DNA of 64,000 bases from G965218495 sp965262785 (GTDB lineage: Bacteria > Bacteroidota > Rhodothermia > Rhodothermales > Bin80): the NCBI GenBank assembly GCA_965262785.1, contig OZ253559.1:1116001-1180000 (forward strand), written 5' to 3'. Of this stretch, positions 55,442-64,000 are shown piece after piece. The first letter of the stretch is position 1. Every line of letters begins with the position of its first letter. Below the pieces are notes generated by a model that was given only the letters and a program-made list of their open reading frames with translations, was not told the DNA's origin and searched no databases. Made by a program: the position numbers and the translations under genes.

Positions 55442-55801
55442 ATGGGGAAGCGAGTGCTTTCTGTCGTGAATTGGTTCTGTGTGGTGTGCTTTGCGGCGTT
55501 CGCCGTGATGCAGCTCAATGACCCGGACCCGATGTACTGGGTCACCTTCTATGCGTTAGGTGCGCTGGCATGCGTGTTGTTTCACCTGAGACGGCTTCCG
55601 GCCGCGGCGGCCGGAAGCTATGCTATCATCTGTGTGGCGATGGCCCTGCTGTGGATCATCCTGGGTGCACTGGGGCAGCCATTGCCCGGCGAGATTGCAG
55701 GCATGGCTTACGAGGAAGAAAAGGAGGCTTCCGGCTTCATTTTGGTGGGGATCTGGATGGCCGTGCTGTACCACCGCGCCAAGCGCGTGAGCAGGCATTA
55801 G
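55442..55801 (+). CDS. TMEM220-type small membrane protein
   Basis: From ATG 55442 the product is 119 residues with four hydrophobic segments and the family signature AVMQLNDPDPMYWVTFYALG. TMEM220-like proteins are small and uncharacterised but widespread in Bacteroidota. It follows the TonB receptor gene closely and may be co-transcribed. Convergent with the amidohydrolase gene (3 bp apart). Confidence 0.8.
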   Translation: MGKRVLSVVNWFCVVCFAAFAVMQLNDPDPMYWVTFYALGALACVLFHLRRLPAAAAGSYAIICVAMALLWIILGALGQPLPGEIAGMAYEEEKEASGFILVGIWMAVLYHRAKRVSRH

Positions 55802-55804
55802 GGC

Positions 55805-57535
55805 CTATTCGACCTTCTCGTACAAAACGTCGCCCCCAACGATCGTATAGAGCACCTGGGCGTCAAGAATTTCCTCTTCGGGTACAGTAAGAATGTCGTG
55901 GGACAACACGACGATGTCCGCAAGCTTGCCTGGGGTAAGGGAGCCCTTCAGGTCCTCCTCGAAGGCGGCATACGCATTATTGATAGTATATGACGCCAGT
56001 GCCTGATCCCGCGACAGCCGTTGATCCTCGTAGAATATTGATCCATCGCTAAGGCGGCGAGACACTGTCGCATAGTAGCTCGCGATGGGGTCGACATCCT
56101 CTACCGGTGCATCCGTGCCGTTGGTGACGACCGCGCCCGTTTGCCAAAGCTTCTGCCAGACGTACGCTCCTTCTTCTGCTCTTTTCTCGCCCAGGCGTCG
56201 GTATACCCAGGGGCCGTCCGATGTCGCATGCACACCTTGCATGGAAGCTATCACGCCCAAGGACCCAAAGCGCGGAATGTCTTCCACATTGAGATGCTGA
56301 GCATGTTCGATGCGCCAGCGAAGGTCGGCCCCCTCTCCGGCCGCACCGTAGGCCCGTGCGAAGATGTCCAGCACTTCGCGATTGGCTGCGTCTCCTATAG
56401 CGTGAATGTTCACTTGGAATCCGTGGGCCAGTGCGACCTCCGCGGTCCGGATCACTTCGTCGGATCTCACCGTCTGCAGGCCAAGGCTTTCGGGCTTATC
56501 ACTGTAGGGCTCCAGAAGCCATGCGCCATGAGAGCCAAGTGCGCCATCAATGGACCGCTTGACGCTGCGCACCGTGAGGTGGTTGTTGCCGTAGCCTACC
56601 ATCCGGTGGTCGGCCAGATTTTTGGCAAGCGTCTCCGAATCGGATAGGACCATTACGTACAGCCGCACGGGAAGGGCACCTTCATCAGCAAGCATCTTGA
56701 AAAAACGCACGGTTCCGAAACCAACCCCCGCGTCATGAAACGACGTAATCCCTTTGGCGAGACTCTCTTCAGCGGCCAGGTGGGCCTGTTCACGTCTTTC
56801 GGCTTCACGTTCTTCGGGTGTCATGCGCGCACGATTTTCCGCCAGGGCCGCTTCAATCAGGTTCGCGGCGGTTTCCCGAAACAGGCCAGTGAGCTCTCCC
56901 CGCGCGTCGCGAATAATCTCGCCCCCGCGCGGATTTGGCGTCTCCGGGCTGACGCCAGCGGCGCGCATGGCCGCCTGATTGGCAAAGGCCGCATGGCCAC
57001 TGGCATGCCCCAGCAACACAGGATTCTGCGGCGACGCGTCGCTCAGTTCATGGTGCGTGGGGACGCCCTCGACGGAACCCTCGGGCAGCGAGTCCCACTT
57101 CTCCTGGTGCCAGCCGCGGCCAGTAATCCATTCTCCAGGCTCCACGTCCGCAGCTGCCTCATTCACCATCGCCACAATCTCTTCCCAGCTGTTTACCTTG
57201 GTCAGATCAAGTATTCGCTTGGCTTCACCCAAGCCCATATAGTGGCCGTGTCCCTCGATGAAGCCGGGGATGGCAAGCCGCCCTTCGAGGTCTATGACGC
57301 GCGTGTTTTCGCCAACCAGGGCGCTGATCTCCTCGGTTGTGCCGACCGCCACAATGGTGTCACCGGCAACGGCAAGGGCCTCTGCGGACGGCATCAGCGA
57401 ATCAACCGTGACGATGTTGCCGTTAATGAGCGCAAGGCGTACCTCTGACTCCTGTGGCGAAGTGCAACTGGCCCAAAGGAGGCCCAGGACAAGTGCGGCG
57501 CTAGTCAGCGCCTGGGAAGCGGTTCGCTTATGCAT
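55805..57535 (-). CDS. YtcJ/NfdA-type amidohydrolase, lipoprotein
   Basis: 576 residues with a lipoprotein signal (lipobox Cys24 in LLWASCTSPQ). Amidohydrolase_3 features: IPGFIEGHGHYMGLGEAKRI (metal HxH), VFINIHAIGDAANREVLDIF-like core written here as VNIHAIGDAANREVLDIF, RIEHAQHLNVEDIPRFGSLG, and NGTDAPVEDVDPIASYYATV (final Asp). Enzymes of this type hydrolyse N-acyl or formamide bonds; the substrate is unknown. Lone gene between convergent and divergent neighbours. Confidence 0.88.
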   Translation of the reverse strand: MHKRTASQALTSAALVLGLLWASCTSPQESEVRLALINGNIVTVDSLMPSAEALAVAGDTIVAVGTTEEISALVGENTRVIDLEGRLAIPGFIEGHGHYMGLGEAKRILDLTKVNSWEEIVAMVNEAAADVEPGEWITGRGWHQEKWDSLPEGSVEGVPTHHELSDASPQNPVLLGHASGHAAFANQAAMRAAGVSPETPNPRGGEIIRDARGELTGLFRETAANLIEAALAENRARMTPEEREAERREQAHLAAEESLAKGITSFHDAGVGFGTVRFFKMLADEGALPVRLYVMVLSDSETLAKNLADHRMVGYGNNHLTVRSVKRSIDGALGSHGAWLLEPYSDKPESLGLQTVRSDEVIRTAEVALAHGFQVNIHAIGDAANREVLDIFARAYGAAGEGADLRWRIEHAQHLNVEDIPRFGSLGVIASMQGVHATSDGPWVYRRLGEKRAEEGAYVWQKLWQTGAVVTNGTDAPVEDVDPIASYYATVSRRLSDGSIFYEDQRLSRDQALASYTINNAYAAFEEDLKGSLTPGKLADIVVLSHDILTVPEEEILDAQVLYTIVGGDVLYEKVE

Positions 57536-57666
57536 GGCAAAGCCAGATGTATGGCGGATTGTTCATGGTACGCAGGGCGCCGCACAATCCAAAGCCAAAT
57601 CTTGGTAAGATCAGCGTTATGCTTTGCGCGTAGTATCTTTCTGCGAAACTAAAATTGACACTTCCG

Positions 57667-58047
57667 ATGCCAGCTCTTCAGACAGCAACGCTGCACCGAT
57701 GGGACGATATGCCGATAGAGGAACTCAAGCCAGGTCTGGGTCGTCGACTCATCACAGGCGACCGGATGATGCTCGCACACGTCTACTTGGACACGGGTAG
57801 TGTAGTACCGTGGCACAGCCACGACAACGAGCAGCTGACCTACGTCTTGAAGGGGGCCCTGCAGTTTTATCTGGGTCTCGAGTCCAATCCGCAGGAGGTA
57901 ATAGTCCACGAGGGAGAGGTTTTGGTGATTCCGTCGAATCTGCCACACAAAGCCATTGCCTTAGAGGACACGTTGGATGTGGACATCTTTTGTCCGCCCC
58001 GGGCGGACTGGCTTGACGGTACCGACGCGTACATACGGACGAGCTGA
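57667..58047 (+). CDS. Cupin-domain protein
   Basis: From ATG 57667 a 126-residue single-domain cupin. Motif 1: YLDTGSVVPWHSHDNEQLTY with metal ligands H, H and E; motif 2: VIPSNLPHKAIALEDTLDVD. The N-terminus HRWDDMPIEELKPGLGRRLI is typical of small cupins that bind a metal and a small ligand. Enzymatic or sensory role not decidable. The amylase gene starts 10 bp downstream. Confidence 0.88.
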   Translation: MPALQTATLHRWDDMPIEELKPGLGRRLITGDRMMLAHVYLDTGSVVPWHSHDNEQLTYVLKGALQFYLGLESNPQEVIVHEGEVLVIPSNLPHKAIALEDTLDVDIFCPPRADWLDGTDAYIRTS

Positions 58048-58057
58048 CCAGGGCGAC

Positions 58058-59923
58058 ATGAGATTCAGGTATCTATTGCTCCTGCTTCTGCTCCGCCCGC
58101 AGGGCGCCGCCAATGCCCAGGAAGCCACAACTGATCTCGGTGTGCCAGCCTGGTCCCATGACGTGGTATGGTACCAGATTTTCACGGAGCGATTTCGCAA
58201 CGGCAATCCTGCCAACGACCCGACGCTGCATGACATAGAAGGATCGTGGCCCTTTCTCGCGCCCGAGGGGTGGGCGCCTACTTCGTGGACGCAGGATTGG
58301 TATCGGCAGGAAGACTGGGCACGCGCCACTGGCGAGGCCTTCTATCGTACGGTGCAGATGCGGCGCTATGGCGGCGACCTGCAAGGCGTCCTCGACAAGC
58401 TGGACTACCTGGAACACCTGGGCGTCACTGCGCTATACTTCAATCCCATAAACGATTCGCCTTCGCTGCACAAGTACGACGCCCGGAGCTACCGGCATGT
58501 CGATCGCAATTTTGGGCCCGATCCCCGAGGCGACGAGGCGATCGCGGCTGCTAAAGACCCGGCGGACCCCGCCACCTGGCAATGGACCGCTGCTGACAGC
58601 CTGTTTCTGGTGCTCATTGACGCCGTGCACGGGCGCGGCATGCGCATCATCATGGACTACTCGTGGAGCCACACGGGCAGTACCATCTGGGCGTGGAAGG
58701 ATGTCCTGGAAAATCAGCAGGCGTCGCCGTTTGCCACATGGTACGACATCGAGTCCTTTGACGACCCGGCCACGCCTGATACCAACGAGTTCTTCTACCA
58801 CGGCTGGGTAGGCGTGAAGACGCTACCGGAAACGCGGGAGGACGGCACTGGCGGCCAGACGCGCGGAGTCTTTGAGGGTACGCTGGATCCCGCCTTTGCC
58901 AGCCATGTCTACAGCGTCACGCGGCGGTGGATGGATCCCAATGATGACGGGGATCCTTCTGATGGGATAGACGGGTTTCGGCTGGACGTAGCCGAAAGTG
59001 TGCCCTTTGGGTTTTGGCGCGACTACCGGCGCTTTGTGCGTGAGATCAACCCGGAGGCATACCTGGTTGGTGAGGTATGGTGGACGGAGTTTCCGCATCA
59101 CATGACCGATCCAGTGCCGTGGTTGCAAGGAGACATCTTTGATGCGGTAATGAACTATCGCTGGTACATGCCTACGCGAAGCTTCTTCGCAGCAGCGCCA
59201 CCTCACTTGACGACAACCGGCTATGTGTCGCACCTGGATTCGGTGGAGCGCGGCATTGCGCCGGAGTATCGGAAGGCCATGATGAACCTTGGGGCGAGTC
59301 ACGACTCTCCGCGCCTCGGCACTTCGCTCTACAACGGCGGACTCTACAAGTACCAGAAGCACCCCAGGGGCGATCCTGAAATCAAGGTGGATCGGCCGGA
59401 TGCCCGAACGGATGCGATTCGCCAGATGGTCCTCTTACAGCAGTATACCTATCCAGGTGCACCACACATCTGGATGGGCGATGAGGTGGGCATGTGGGGC
59501 GGGGACGACCCGGACCCGCGGAAGCCGCTGGTTTGGGCCGACCTTACATACGAGGACGAAACCACACACCCCATGGGCCTGGAGCGCCGCCGCGACAAAG
59601 TGGTCCCGGACAGGGTACTCTTTGAATCCTACCGGAAGCTGATTGCATTGCGCAAAAAGCACATGCGCCTATTTGTCGATGGGCAGCTGAATTACCTGGT
59701 GGCCAATGACGCGCGGCGACTCTTGGCCTATGAGCGGGTCCTGGGGTTGGAGCGGGCCATCATCCTCTTCAACGCCTCGGATGAGGAGCATGAGATCACT
59801 GTCGAGGTCCCTGACGGGACGTACCGCCAGGCTTTTCCGGCGCCAATGACGAGGACGGTAGAGGGCGGCCGGCTCACAACGCCAATGGCACCACGAACGG
59901 GAATGCTGTGGATACGGGAATAG
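58058..59923 (+). CDS. Secreted alpha-amylase family (GH13) enzyme
   Basis: From ATG 58058 a 621-residue protein with a signal peptide (MRFRYLLLLLLLRPQGAANA). GH13 regions: WSHDVVWYQIFTERFRNGNP, LEHLGVTALYFNPINDSPSL, nucleophile D310 in GIDGFRLDVAESVP, acid/base E339 in AYLVGEVWW, third acid D416 in LGASHDSPRLG, then a C-terminal beta domain. It hydrolyses alpha-glucans (starch, pullulan or cyclomaltodextrin-like) outside the cytoplasm. It overlaps the following gene, which starts at 59908. Confidence 0.93.
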   Translation: MRFRYLLLLLLLRPQGAANAQEATTDLGVPAWSHDVVWYQIFTERFRNGNPANDPTLHDIEGSWPFLAPEGWAPTSWTQDWYRQEDWARATGEAFYRTVQMRRYGGDLQGVLDKLDYLEHLGVTALYFNPINDSPSLHKYDARSYRHVDRNFGPDPRGDEAIAAAKDPADPATWQWTAADSLFLVLIDAVHGRGMRIIMDYSWSHTGSTIWAWKDVLENQQASPFATWYDIESFDDPATPDTNEFFYHGWVGVKTLPETREDGTGGQTRGVFEGTLDPAFASHVYSVTRRWMDPNDDGDPSDGIDGFRLDVAESVPFGFWRDYRRFVREINPEAYLVGEVWWTEFPHHMTDPVPWLQGDIFDAVMNYRWYMPTRSFFAAAPPHLTTTGYVSHLDSVERGIAPEYRKAMMNLGASHDSPRLGTSLYNGGLYKYQKHPRGDPEIKVDRPDARTDAIRQMVLLQQYTYPGAPHIWMGDEVGMWGGDDPDPRKPLVWADLTYEDETTHPMGLERRRDKVVPDRVLFESYRKLIALRKKHMRLFVDGQLNYLVANDARRLLAYERVLGLERAIILFNASDEEHEITVEVPDGTYRQAFPAPMTRTVEGGRLTTPMAPRTGMLWIRE

Positions 59924-60684
59924 GACACTGGAATCGGGCGACGCTCGTTGTTCTTGTAGCATGTGCGAGTCTGGCTGCGCACCCTGCGCCGGCGCAGGTA
60001 GGCGCACTTGAGATCGTTCGAGCGATGGAAGACCTTACGCGCGGCGCCACCCAGATCGGGACGTACAGCCTCACCATCGTGCGTCCAGACTGGGAGCGGA
60101 CGCTTGAATTTGAGACTTGGAACGAAGGCACAAATCGCAGCTTCATTCGCGTCACAGAGCCCGCCAAGGAGCGCGGCGTGTCGTTTCTGAAGATCGGCCG
60201 CGAAATGTGGCAGTATGTGCCTCGTATCAGCCGGGTCATCAAAATTCCCCCATCCATGATGATGCAATCATGGATGGGGAGCGGGCTCCGCAATGATGAC
60301 CTTGTTCGTGAGTCCAGCCTGGTGACCGACTATGAACATACGCTGATTGGCACCGTCGACACGCTGGGCGGCAAAGCGTACCACCTTTCCCTCATCACGC
60401 GGCCTGAGGCGCCGGTGGCCTGGGCGCGCGTCGAGTTTTGCGTACGTACCGACGACTATGTCCCGCTGCGCGCGGAGTTCTTCAACGAGCGGGACGAGCG
60501 TGTGCGCACCATGACCTACGGGGACATCCGCTCCATCGGTGGGCGCATAGTTCCCGGGCGCATGGAGCTCGTGGAAGACCGATGGCCGGACCGTAAGACG
60601 GTCTTGACCATCTTGGAGGCACAGTTCGACGCAACAATCAACGATGACGTGTTCACGCAGGCCAACCTAAGGCGCCACCGCTAG
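59908..60684 (+). CDS. LolA-like outer-membrane lipoprotein-sorting protein
   Basis: 258 residues starting at GTG 59908, within the end of the amylase gene. Signal peptide (ATLVVLVACASLAAHPAPAQ), then the LolA-fold family pattern EIVRAMEDLTRGATQIGTYS, KERGVSFLKIGREMWQYVPR, IKIPPSMMMQSWMGSGLRND. Such proteins sit beside FtsX permeases and LolD ATPases and are annotated as lipoprotein-sorting factors. Six base pairs separate it from the first permease gene, so it is likely the periplasmic partner of that ABC system. Confidence 0.85.
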   Translation: MDTGIGHWNRATLVVLVACASLAAHPAPAQVGALEIVRAMEDLTRGATQIGTYSLTIVRPDWERTLEFETWNEGTNRSFIRVTEPAKERGVSFLKIGREMWQYVPRISRVIKIPPSMMMQSWMGSGLRNDDLVRESSLVTDYEHTLIGTVDTLGGKAYHLSLITRPEAPVAWARVEFCVRTDDYVPLRAEFFNERDERVRTMTYGDIRSIGGRIVPGRMELVEDRWPDRKTVLTILEAQFDATINDDVFTQANLRRHR

Positions 60685-60690
60685 GTCCTA

Positions 60691-61926
60691 ATGCTGCGAC
60701 TCCTCAAGCTCGCCTGGCGGGACATCTGGCGCAATCGGCGACGGAGTTTCCTGACGATGGGCGCGATATTCTTTGCGGTGGCATTCGTGTCGTTGGCCAA
60801 CTCAGTTCAGTTCGGCACGTACGACGCAATGGAAAAGCAGGTGGTTCGTCTTTCAACCAGCGACTTGCAGGTGCAGCATCGGGACTTTAACCAGGAGCGC
60901 ACGCTTGAGCACTCCTTGGAAGAGGCGGCGCTGGATGTCGCAGGGCTGAGTGCTCAGCACGCGTGGATCAAGGCTGCTACAAGGCGACTGACCGGCTTCG
61001 GTTTGGCAAGCAGCGACTCGTCCAGCGCAGGTGTTCTGATTGTAGGCGTAGACCCCGATTCTGAGCCCGCTGTCAGCAACATGCTGCGCGTAAGAGAAGG
61101 GGACAATACCCTTACGCCCGACAGCCATCAGGCGGTGCTCCTTGGAGCTTCGCTAGCCAAGAACCTGGGGCTGGCCTCGGGAGACTCCGTGGCAGTGCTG
61201 ACGCAGGGATACCATAACGTCATGGGTGCCGAAATCTATGTTGTGCGGGGGCTGGTGCGGACCGGCACGCCGCAGATCGACCGGTCCATGATGATAGCGA
61301 CGCTTCCGGCGGCGCAGGAGCTCTTTAGCATGCCCGGTCGCTTTACGGAGCTGGTCCTGCGGACCGATAGGCACGACAAAGCCAAGGCGCATGCCGCGCT
61401 GCTGCAGGCGTCGCTGGAAGAAACGGACTATGCGGCATTGCCGTGGCAGACGCTGATGCCTGACATGGACCAGATGCGGCGCCTGGATGACGCGTCGAAC
61501 TACATCTTTTATGCGTTTCTGCTGCTTCTGATCGGGTTTGAGATATTCAACACCACAGCTATGAGCATGATGGAACGCGTGCGTGAGTTTGGTGTCATGA
61601 TGGCCATTGGCCTTAAGCCCCATCAGATCAGCGGACTGGTAGCGCTGGAGCTTGCTATGAAGGTGCTGATGGGACTTGCTGTAGGCTTTCTGGCAACTGC
61701 TGTGGTAATCTACTTCCTGGGGCAAGAGCCGATCGCACTTTCGGCAAGTATGAAAGAGATGTACGATGACTTTGGCTTTGCGGTGGACGGGTTCTATTTC
61801 TCGTCGAAGCTGTCCATCTACGTGTTCCCCGTGGTGGCGGTCGGAATCATGAGCTTGGTATCGATGCTGTTTCCTGTATTGAAGATGCGCCGCTTTTCGC
61901 CGGTAAAAGCGCTGCGGGCTATCTGA
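60691..61926 (+). CDS. FtsX-family ABC permease (LolC/E-like) 1
   Basis: A 411-residue permease. One N-terminal membrane helix (LTMGAIFFAVAFVSLANSVQ) is followed by a MacB-like periplasmic domain of about 230 residues and a C-terminal FtsX domain with three helices (FYAFLLLLIGFEIFNTTAMS; MERVREFGVMMAIGLKPHQI). Works with the second permease and ATPase encoded downstream (gaps 7 and -8 bp). The system would extract or move lipoproteins or other envelope substrates. Confidence 0.88.
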   Translation: MLRLLKLAWRDIWRNRRRSFLTMGAIFFAVAFVSLANSVQFGTYDAMEKQVVRLSTSDLQVQHRDFNQERTLEHSLEEAALDVAGLSAQHAWIKAATRRLTGFGLASSDSSSAGVLIVGVDPDSEPAVSNMLRVREGDNTLTPDSHQAVLLGASLAKNLGLASGDSVAVLTQGYHNVMGAEIYVVRGLVRTGTPQIDRSMMIATLPAAQELFSMPGRFTELVLRTDRHDKAKAHAALLQASLEETDYAALPWQTLMPDMDQMRRLDDASNYIFYAFLLLLIGFEIFNTTAMSMMERVREFGVMMAIGLKPHQISGLVALELAMKVLMGLAVGFLATAVVIYFLGQEPIALSASMKEMYDDFGFAVDGFYFSSKLSIYVFPVVAVGIMSLVSMLFPVLKMRRFSPVKALRAI

Positions 61927-61933
61927 TGATGTC

Positions 61934-63160
61934 ATGATCCTGGCCAAGATTGCATGGCGCAACATCTGGCGCAACCCGCGCCGGTCGTGGGTACTCGTGT
62001 CCGCCGTGGCAGTGGGTGTCTTCACCTTTGTCGGGATCTTGGCCTACATCGATGGGCTGTCGTTGCAGCTGGTACGGACGGCGATTGAGCTGCAGGGCGG
62101 GCACATCCAGATATCGGGCGCAGGGTACTTCGAAAATCCAGCTATCCGGACGCAGATCATCGGACCCGGTGAGGTCGCACAGGTCCTGGACGGAGTTGGT
62201 GAGATGAGGCATGCGCCGCAGCATCGGGCCCAGGGCATGATTAGCAGCGCAGGGCAGTCTGCGGGGATTGCTATCGTGGGAGTAGACCCGTCCCGCGAGC
62301 CGGAAGTCTCACCCATTCCTGCACTGATTGTTGAAGGCGAGTGGCTGAGGGACGACCCGGCGGCCGGCGAGATTGTTATCGGTGCCGCGCTGGCAGAACG
62401 GCTGGGTGCGCTATTGGGCGAGCGCGTAGTTCTTATGGCCAGCGACCTTGAAGGCGACATGACTGCCGGTGCATACCGCATCAAAGGCCTGTTTTCCTCC
62501 ACCAGCGCGGATTTCGACAGGGCAAACGTATTCCTTCATGAAGAGCAGGTACGCACGCTCATTGGGTTTGCGCCCGATGTGGCTTCGACCATAGCGATTA
62601 ACCTCGCCTTGGGCCAGGACGTTACCCAGGTAGCAGACGCAATTCGCACTGCGCTTGCCGGTCGCAACGTAGAAGTGCTCACCTGGCTTGACCGGTCGCC
62701 TATGCTGGTGATGATGGACGAGATGATGAACTTGACCAACGTGATCCTGGTGGTGATACTGTTCTCTGCTATCGGCTTTACACTCATCAACTCCTTCGCT
62801 ATGGTCATTTTTGAGCGGATTCGCGAGATAGGCATCATGGCGGCAGGGGGCGTGCGGCCCGGTCAGGTGCGCCTGCTGCTCTTTCTGGAAGCCGCCTTTA
62901 TCGTGATTTTGGGCATTGGGGTAGGAGTTGGGCTGGCCACAGCGCTGATTGCTTGGTGGAGCGCGGTGGGCTTGGACCTGAGTGCGTTTGCTGAAGGACT
63001 CAGCAGGTTTGGCGCAGGGGCGGTAATCTATCCGAACGTTGTACCGGAGCACATGCTTACCGGCTTTGTGCTGATCTTTGTCATGGTGTTCTTGGCCGTA
63101 CTCTACCCGGCCATCAAGGCAAGCAGATTCAAGATTGTAGACGCGATGAATCATGCCTAA
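61934..63160 (+). CDS. FtsX-family ABC permease (LolC/E-like) 2
   Basis: A 408-residue permease of the same plan as its upstream neighbour: N-terminal helix (VLVSAVAVGVFTFVGILAYI), MacB-like periplasmic domain, and FtsX domain (VIFERIREIGIMAAGGVRPG). Two paralogous permeases imply a heterodimeric transporter. Its stop overlaps the ATPase start (63153). Confidence 0.88.
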   Translation: MILAKIAWRNIWRNPRRSWVLVSAVAVGVFTFVGILAYIDGLSLQLVRTAIELQGGHIQISGAGYFENPAIRTQIIGPGEVAQVLDGVGEMRHAPQHRAQGMISSAGQSAGIAIVGVDPSREPEVSPIPALIVEGEWLRDDPAAGEIVIGAALAERLGALLGERVVLMASDLEGDMTAGAYRIKGLFSSTSADFDRANVFLHEEQVRTLIGFAPDVASTIAINLALGQDVTQVADAIRTALAGRNVEVLTWLDRSPMLVMMDEMMNLTNVILVVILFSAIGFTLINSFAMVIFERIREIGIMAAGGVRPGQVRLLLFLEAAFIVILGIGVGVGLATALIAWWSAVGLDLSAFAEGLSRFGAGAVIYPNVVPEHMLTGFVLIFVMVFLAVLYPAIKASRFKIVDAMNHA

Positions 63161-63854
63161 CACGACATTGGTGCAGGCCACCAACCTGGTCAAAGTTTAT
63201 CAAGACGGCAGTCATGTGCCGGTGCGTGCACTGGATGGCGTCAATTTTTCTGTGGCTGCCGGCGAATTCACTGCGATCGCCGGACCCAGCGGGAGTGGCA
63301 AGACGACCTTGCTGAACATCATCGGATCGTTGGACTCGCCTACCGAAGGCCAGGTTGTGGTGGCAGGCCGGGACCTGAGCCTGCTCAGTCGCAAGGCACG
63401 AGCGGGTTTCAGGCTTCGCAACCTGGGATTCATCTTCCAGTCGCACAACCTGATTCCAGTGCTTACCGCGGCAGAGAATGCGGAGTTCAACCTGCTTCTG
63501 CAGGGCGTGCCGGCCAGGGAACGGCGGCAACGCGTGATTGAGGAGTTTGCCGATTTGGGCATCGAGGAAGAACTCTCGCGGCGCCGACCGGCCAAGCTAA
63601 GTGGCGGCCAGCAGCAACGCGTCGCAGTCGCGCGTGCTCTCGTGGCACGCCCGAAGCTGATTCTGGCGGATGAGCCTACCGCCAGCTTGGATTCCAAAAC
63701 GGGTGCGCGGCTCCTCGACAAGATGCGCGACCTGAACAAACGCACGGGCATCACATTCCTGTTTTCTACGCACGACCCAATGGTAATCGATCGAGCGAGG
63801 CGCCTGGTGACGCTCCGTGACGGTCAGATTGCCAGCGATGAGAATCACGCGTGA
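63153..63854 (+). CDS. LolD/MacB-like ABC ATPase
   Basis: A 233-residue ATPase: Walker A AGPSGSGKTTLLNIIGSLDS, Q-loop FIFQSHNLIPVLTA, signature KLSGGQQQRVAVARALVA, Walker B LILADEPTASLDSKTG, switch His in FLFSTHDPM. Powers the two adjacent permeases. Overlaps the previous gene by 8 bp and the next by 4 bp, indicating tight coupling. Confidence 0.93.
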   Translation: MPNTTLVQATNLVKVYQDGSHVPVRALDGVNFSVAAGEFTAIAGPSGSGKTTLLNIIGSLDSPTEGQVVVAGRDLSLLSRKARAGFRLRNLGFIFQSHNLIPVLTAAENAEFNLLLQGVPARERRQRVIEEFADLGIEEELSRRRPAKLSGGQQQRVAVARALVARPKLILADEPTASLDSKTGARLLDKMRDLNKRTGITFLFSTHDPMVIDRARRLVTLRDGQIASDENHA

Positions 63855-64000
63855 GTCGCCGGTGCCTTGCTCTGGCCTGTGTTTTTGCCCTGGCGCAGGA
63901 GATGCCAAGTCAGGCACGCCAGACGTCCATGGAATTCCTGGGCTACGCTAAGCATCTCGGCATACGATTTTCTTCGCCCCAGTCTGCCAAGGCATACCTG
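63851..64000 (+). CDS. Secreted protein, 5' part only
   Basis: GTG 63851 overlaps the ATPase stop and begins a signal-like N-terminus (MSRRCLALACVFALAQEMPS) followed by QARQTSMEFLGYAKHLGIRF, running off the window. Placed at the end of the LolA/FtsX/LolD operon, it may be an outer-membrane or periplasmic partner. Too short to classify. Confidence 0.6.
   Translation, partial: MSRRCLALACVFALAQEMPSQARQTSMEFLGYAKHLGIRFSSPQSAKAYL

Overview
The window looks like part of a Bacteroidota/Rhodothermota-type chromosome (Rhodothermales-like is my best guess). The reasons are a GldA/GldF/GldG-type ABC operon followed by a DUF4340 gene, a TMEM220-type membrane protein next to a TonB-dependent receptor, several secreted six-bladed beta-propeller proteins, and moderately high GC with GTG/TTG starts. 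No rRNA or marker gene fixes the taxon, so this is inference.

Left part (1-9.7 kb) is a decaying defence/mobile patch. It has a large adenine-specific DNA methyltransferase running off the left edge, a scrap of a second methylase, a frameshifted secreted protein, an IS3 relic, and an intact XRE-ImmA / DUF4411 (PIN-like) pair. A PQQ-type sugar dehydrogenase gene is then cut in two by an IS1634-family element (7218-9304).

Housekeeping block 1 (9.7-24.7 kb) holds an acetamidase/formamidase lipoprotein, a DinB protein, a PLP decarboxylase, a KDPG-type aldolase with a KDG-type sugar kinase, a six-gene minus-strand operon (ABC ATPase, permease, GldG-like, DUF4340, HtpG, ROK kinase), a GH88-like unsaturated glucuronyl hydrolase and a sulfatase. 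The aldolase, kinase, GH88 and sulfatase fit use of sulfated, uronate-containing algal polysaccharides.

The accessory region (24.9-46.1 kb) is dominated by mobile DNA: a second IS1634-like element; a third IS1634-like element with an ISL3 element nested inside it (exact 8-bp target duplication); a 2.67-kb IS256-family element with two translationally coupled ORFs, the first being a catalytically dead paralogue of the transposase; an IS5/IS1182-like element; and an IS3 element. Between them lie four beta-propeller genes (one truncated), duplicated leader-like blocks, and wrecks of a tyrosine recombinase, a Mob/Pre relaxase and a PIN toxin. The region stops beside a tRNA-Pro(CGG) gene.

Housekeeping block 2 (46.1-64 kb) has a short HsdR-N-type PD-(D/E)XK protein and a CysQ-like phosphatase gene interrupted by an IS4 element whose transposase is a DruA(DUF4338)-YREK fusion. 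Then come a PlsC-like acyltransferase, a zinc alcohol dehydrogenase, a TonB receptor, a TMEM220 protein, a YtcJ-type amidohydrolase, a cupin, a secreted GH13 amylase, and a lipoprotein-sorting/export operon (LolA-like protein, two FtsX permeases, LolD-like ATPase, a cut-off secreted protein).

The most novel signal is the IS256-family element with its built-in dead transposase paralogue. Next are the DruA-transposase fusion and the paralogous leader blocks around the propeller genes.
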